From an uncultured Lentisphaeria bacterium (GTDB lineage: Bacteria > Verrucomicrobiota > Lentisphaeria > Victivallales > UBA1829), in the NCBI GenBank assembly GCA_949282305.1, contig CASDPB010000116.1, positions 33,220 through 97,219 on the forward strand: a stretch of 64,000 nt of DNA, given 5' to 3'. Made by a program: the position numbers and the translations under genes. The notes beneath the pieces are model-generated. The model saw only the letters and a list, made by a program, of their open reading frames with translations. It did no database searches and had not been told where the DNA came from. Positions 62,147 through 64,000 of the stretch are shown in pieces. Within the stretch, counting starts at the first letter, position 1. Each line of letters begins with the position of its first letter.

Positions 62147-62632
62147 ATGTTGGATTTGAATATTATGAAGTTGCTGTTTCCTTTTGGCATGAAGCGTTTC
62201 CTGCTGTTTTTACTATTGATCATTGCTGCATTGTCTTTTGGAGTGAAAAGAATCTGTCATTATCCTTTCATGGATGATGTCATTTATTATTATGGTTATC
62301 CTTTCCATGTACTGGGGTTCCAAAATAGTCATATGCTTCCGCTGGATCGAAATGCTGTTTTCAATCTATTCATCAATCTCTGCATTTATACTGGAATTTG
62401 GGGCAGTTTCTGTGTTATCCGAAAAAATTTGATCTTTTCATGGCTGACAGTTTTTTGTTTCCTCTATTTGATTTTTGTAATGTTTCTCTCTTTTTTCTAT
62501 CCATGGGATCTGCGTTTTGTGCGGCTCTTCTGGCATTTGATAACATTCGGATTCTTTTTCTATTTCCTGTTGTTATTATTTCAACTAATTCAGTTGTATT
62601 TTCTTTCTGGAATAATATTGCACAGGAAATAA
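62147..62632 (+). CDS. Small hypothetical membrane protein
   Basis: A 161-residue ORF rich in hydrophobic residues, with about four predicted membrane helices (FLLFLLLIIAALSFGV near 20, LFINLCIYTGIWGSFC near 85, WLTVFCFLYLIFVMFLSFF near 105, LITFGFFFYFLLLLFQLIQL near 140). A conserved-looking loop, YYYGYPFHVLGFQNSH, lies between helices 1 and 2. No SD is strong. The gene is AT-rich and unrecognised. The second MPPLRNGR repeat copy lies just after its stop in another frame. Confidence 0.55.
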   Translation: MLDLNIMKLLFPFGMKRFLLFLLLIIAALSFGVKRICHYPFMDDVIYYYGYPFHVLGFQNSHMLPLDRNAVFNLFINLCIYTGIWGSFCVIRKNLIFSWLTVFCFLYLIFVMFLSFFYPWDLRFVRLFWHLITFGFFFYFLLLLFQLIQLYFLSGIILHRK

Positions 62633-62667
62633 TAATTTTATTTGTAAAAGAGGGGGATGCGGTCTAT

Positions 62668-62706
62668 AGTGTAATGCCGCCCTTGAGAAACGGGAGACAT
62701 TACAGT
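62668..62706 (+). repeat. Repeat copy 2 (MPPLRNGR block)
   Basis: A second copy of the 39-base repeat, 1581 bases from the first. Here the outer arms TGTAATG (62670-62676) and CATTACA (62698-62704) are perfect complements and the inner CCC/GGG also pair, making a stable hairpin. In the same frame the sequence reads VMPPLRNGRHYSKFEEDFDCE before a stop. Confidence 0.65.
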
Positions 62707-62760
62707 AAGTTTGAGGAAGATTTCGATTGTGAATAAATCCATTTTGAATAGAGGTGATTG

Positions 62761-63477
62761 ATGAACAGTTGGAAAATTATACACAGTTTATTATGTTGCA
62801 GCTGTACTGTTCTTTTGGTAAAATCTTCTGATGCTGATCTTTTTTCTGATCTTAATCATGAAAGTTTTCTCCCGCGAAATGAAATTGAGCGAAATGCAGT
62901 TTTATCAGTAGAAAATTTTGTTAATAAGATATTGGCACAAAAAGATTTTTCCTTAAAAGATGAACAAGAACTTTTTGGACCATATGGCGGAATACTTGGT
63001 GAATCTCTTTATACTTCTTTGGGATATGTCTCATCGGATAAGAACAGGGGGAGACGTATTGTCATTGATGCCTCTGTCAAATTATCACCACTTGGCGCCT
63101 TGCTTATAAGAAAATTAAGCCCCATTTTTGCGGATAAGAAAAGATTCACGTATTGTCTTGGACGCAATATTTATACTTATGACCGGAATGGTATCGCTCG
63201 TGCAGGCACGAGCGCAGCTGCTTTTCTGTTTTTACGAGCAACCCCGGAATCAAGTTCCGCATTTTACGATAATGCGAATGCTATAATAATGGTGATCGCT
63301 CTTCGGTATTCATCAAATAAGAAAAAGCGTTTTTATATTGATCTGGTAGATTCATATATAGGTCATATTCCTTTTTATAAGTTTTTAGGTTTTCAAGGAA
63401 AGTTTGCCAGTGACTTGAAACTGCCGGGTGGAGAACTTATTCAACTAAAAAAATACTTAAAAAAAGAAAACAGTTAA
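62761..63477 (+). CDS. Hypothetical secreted protein
   Basis: A 238-residue AT-rich ORF. The N-terminus has a probable signal (KIIHSLLCCSCTVLLVKSSD). The mature part contains NAVLSVENFVNKILAQKDF, VIDASVKLSPLGALLIRKL and DRNGIARAGTSAAAFLFL, followed by YIDLVDSYIGHIPFYKFLG. ATG 62761 follows an AGAGGTG site; a TTG just upstream is possible. No family recognised. It may be a globular extracytoplasmic protein of the island. Confidence 0.65.
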   Translation: MNSWKIIHSLLCCSCTVLLVKSSDADLFSDLNHESFLPRNEIERNAVLSVENFVNKILAQKDFSLKDEQELFGPYGGILGESLYTSLGYVSSDKNRGRRIVIDASVKLSPLGALLIRKLSPIFADKKRFTYCLGRNIYTYDRNGIARAGTSAAAFLFLRATPESSSAFYDNANAIIMVIALRYSSNKKKRFYIDLVDSYIGHIPFYKFLGFQGKFASDLKLPGGELIQLKKYLKKENS

Positions 63478-63520
63478 GGACGATTTGATGTTTTTGAATA
63501 AAGAGGAGAAAGTGGCAACC

Positions 63521-64000
63521 ATGAAACGATTTGACTTATTGAAAATCTTTCTGTTTTTTCTGTTCTCCTTTATGAATCTGTCTGTTTTGGGGGTAGAGGA
63601 TCCAGGCGACCTTTATTTTGTGTCTCGATATATGGGAAAATTTCCCCGTTTTGTGGCAAAAGATAAGTTTATGGAGTATTTTCGGGATGTGTATCAAGAG
63701 GAAGAAGTCTTTATTCGTGGATACAAAGCAGGGAACTATGACTTTTCTGTTTTGAAAGGGAAGAAACTGAAATGTTTTGCTGCGTTTGTTGATAAAAAAT
63801 CCAAATTTGAAGTCGATCTGTTGAAGGATATGCCACTGGAGATATTGGAACTGTCATTCGCTGTTCCCAGGAAATTGAGTGAACTGCAGCCATTGCTTAC
63901 TCCTTCTCTGAAGGAACTGTATCTTTCCCGTGTGATCCTGGATGAACCTTCTTTATTAAATTCCTTACAACTGGAAACACTGGTATTGGACGGCTTAACA
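63521..64000 (+). CDS. Secreted leucine-rich-repeat-like protein (runs off the window)
   Basis: At least 160 codons from ATG 63521 (a GAGGAG site about 12 bases upstream) to the window edge. A signal peptide (LLKIFLFFLFSFMNLSVLG) is followed by a region with FIRGYKAGNYDFSVLKGKK. Regular leucine repeats then appear (LEILELSFAVPRKL, SLKELYLSRVIL, LETLVLDGLT), spaced about 23-28 residues. They look like the start of an LRR array such as that of surface or host-interaction proteins. The C-terminus is outside the window, so length and attachment are unknown. Confidence 0.6.
   Translation, partial: MKRFDLLKIFLFFLFSFMNLSVLGVEDPGDLYFVSRYMGKFPRFVAKDKFMEYFRDVYQEEEVFIRGYKAGNYDFSVLKGKKLKCFAAFVDKKSKFEVDLLKDMPLEILELSFAVPRKLSELQPLLTPSLKELYLSRVILDEPSLLNSLQLETLVLDGLT

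Noticed and set aside
1..64000. tRNA, rRNA, CRISPR, transposase and phage genes
   Set aside because: Looked for by eye on both strands; no recognisable tRNA cloverleaf, regularly spaced repeats, or integrase/transposase motifs were noticed.

Overview
The window looks like chromosomal DNA from a Lentisphaerota (Victivallis-like) bacterium, or a close relative in the Planctomycetota-Verrucomicrobiota-Chlamydiota group. This is inferred from gene content: a pseudopilin with the H-X9-DG ending next to a large secreted glycosidase-like protein, two DUF4091 glycosidase-like proteins, two rhamnosidase-family enzymes with AraC regulators, an odd sugar ABC transporter, and a Gram-negative envelope set (Tol system, heptose enzymes, lipoproteins). 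No rRNA, tRNA, CRISPR array or transposase was recognised.

Layout. 0-8 kb: a cut-off esterase, tolB-folC, a purine permease, a stand-alone Lrp-type sensor domain, an SGNH hydrolase coupled to an unknown secreted protein, and a pseudopilin. 8-13 kb: a two-gene sugar importer in which the binding protein is fused to the first permease and the second permease carries a roughly 500-residue repetitive extracytoplasmic insert. 13-23.5 kb: a DUF4091 protein, hypotheticals, gmhB, larB, a PHP protein, thiI, recF and dnaN. 23.5-23.7 kb: an AT-rich gap with repeated TTGTTGAGAA-like elements and a near-match DnaA box. Genes diverge on both sides, so it is a replication-origin candidate. 23.7-29.4 kb: a rightward run of gmhA, uppS, cdsA, Lrp regulator, aminotransferase and a DsbD-like protein.

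29.4-46.5 kb: a carbohydrate module (AraC, pseudopilin, DUF6259-like protein, rhamnosidase-like enzyme), a tolQ/tolR/tolA-like operon with an extra membrane-anchored gene, a SanA-like protein, UDP-glucose dehydrogenase, a large rhamnosidase with a divergent AraC regulator, a Nif3-like protein and a membrane HExxH protein. 46.6-54.9 kb: a tight leftward six-gene operon (eda-like, oligopeptide-binding lipoprotein, DUF4404, SpoIIE-type phosphatase, DUF4091, lpdA) that ends at a strong terminator. The eda-like protein lacks the usual Schiff-base lysine. 55-59 kb: purD, a lipoprotein, a membrane protein, a DEDDh exonuclease and a SirB1-like protein.

59.1-64 kb: an AT-rich island of unrecognised secreted or membrane proteins. 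It is preceded by a near-consensus promoter and a mini-ORF. It contains a probable A8 frameshift, two copies of a short MPPL(K/R)NGR(Y/H)Y-coding repeat, and a leucine-rich-repeat protein that runs off the window. It looks acquired or fast evolving.

Together the genes suggest a saccharide-degrading anaerobe with a Gram-negative envelope. The most unusual items are the rebuilt ABC importer, the altered aldolase, the origin-like gap and the AT-rich island. All family calls come from reading the sequence; no searches were run.
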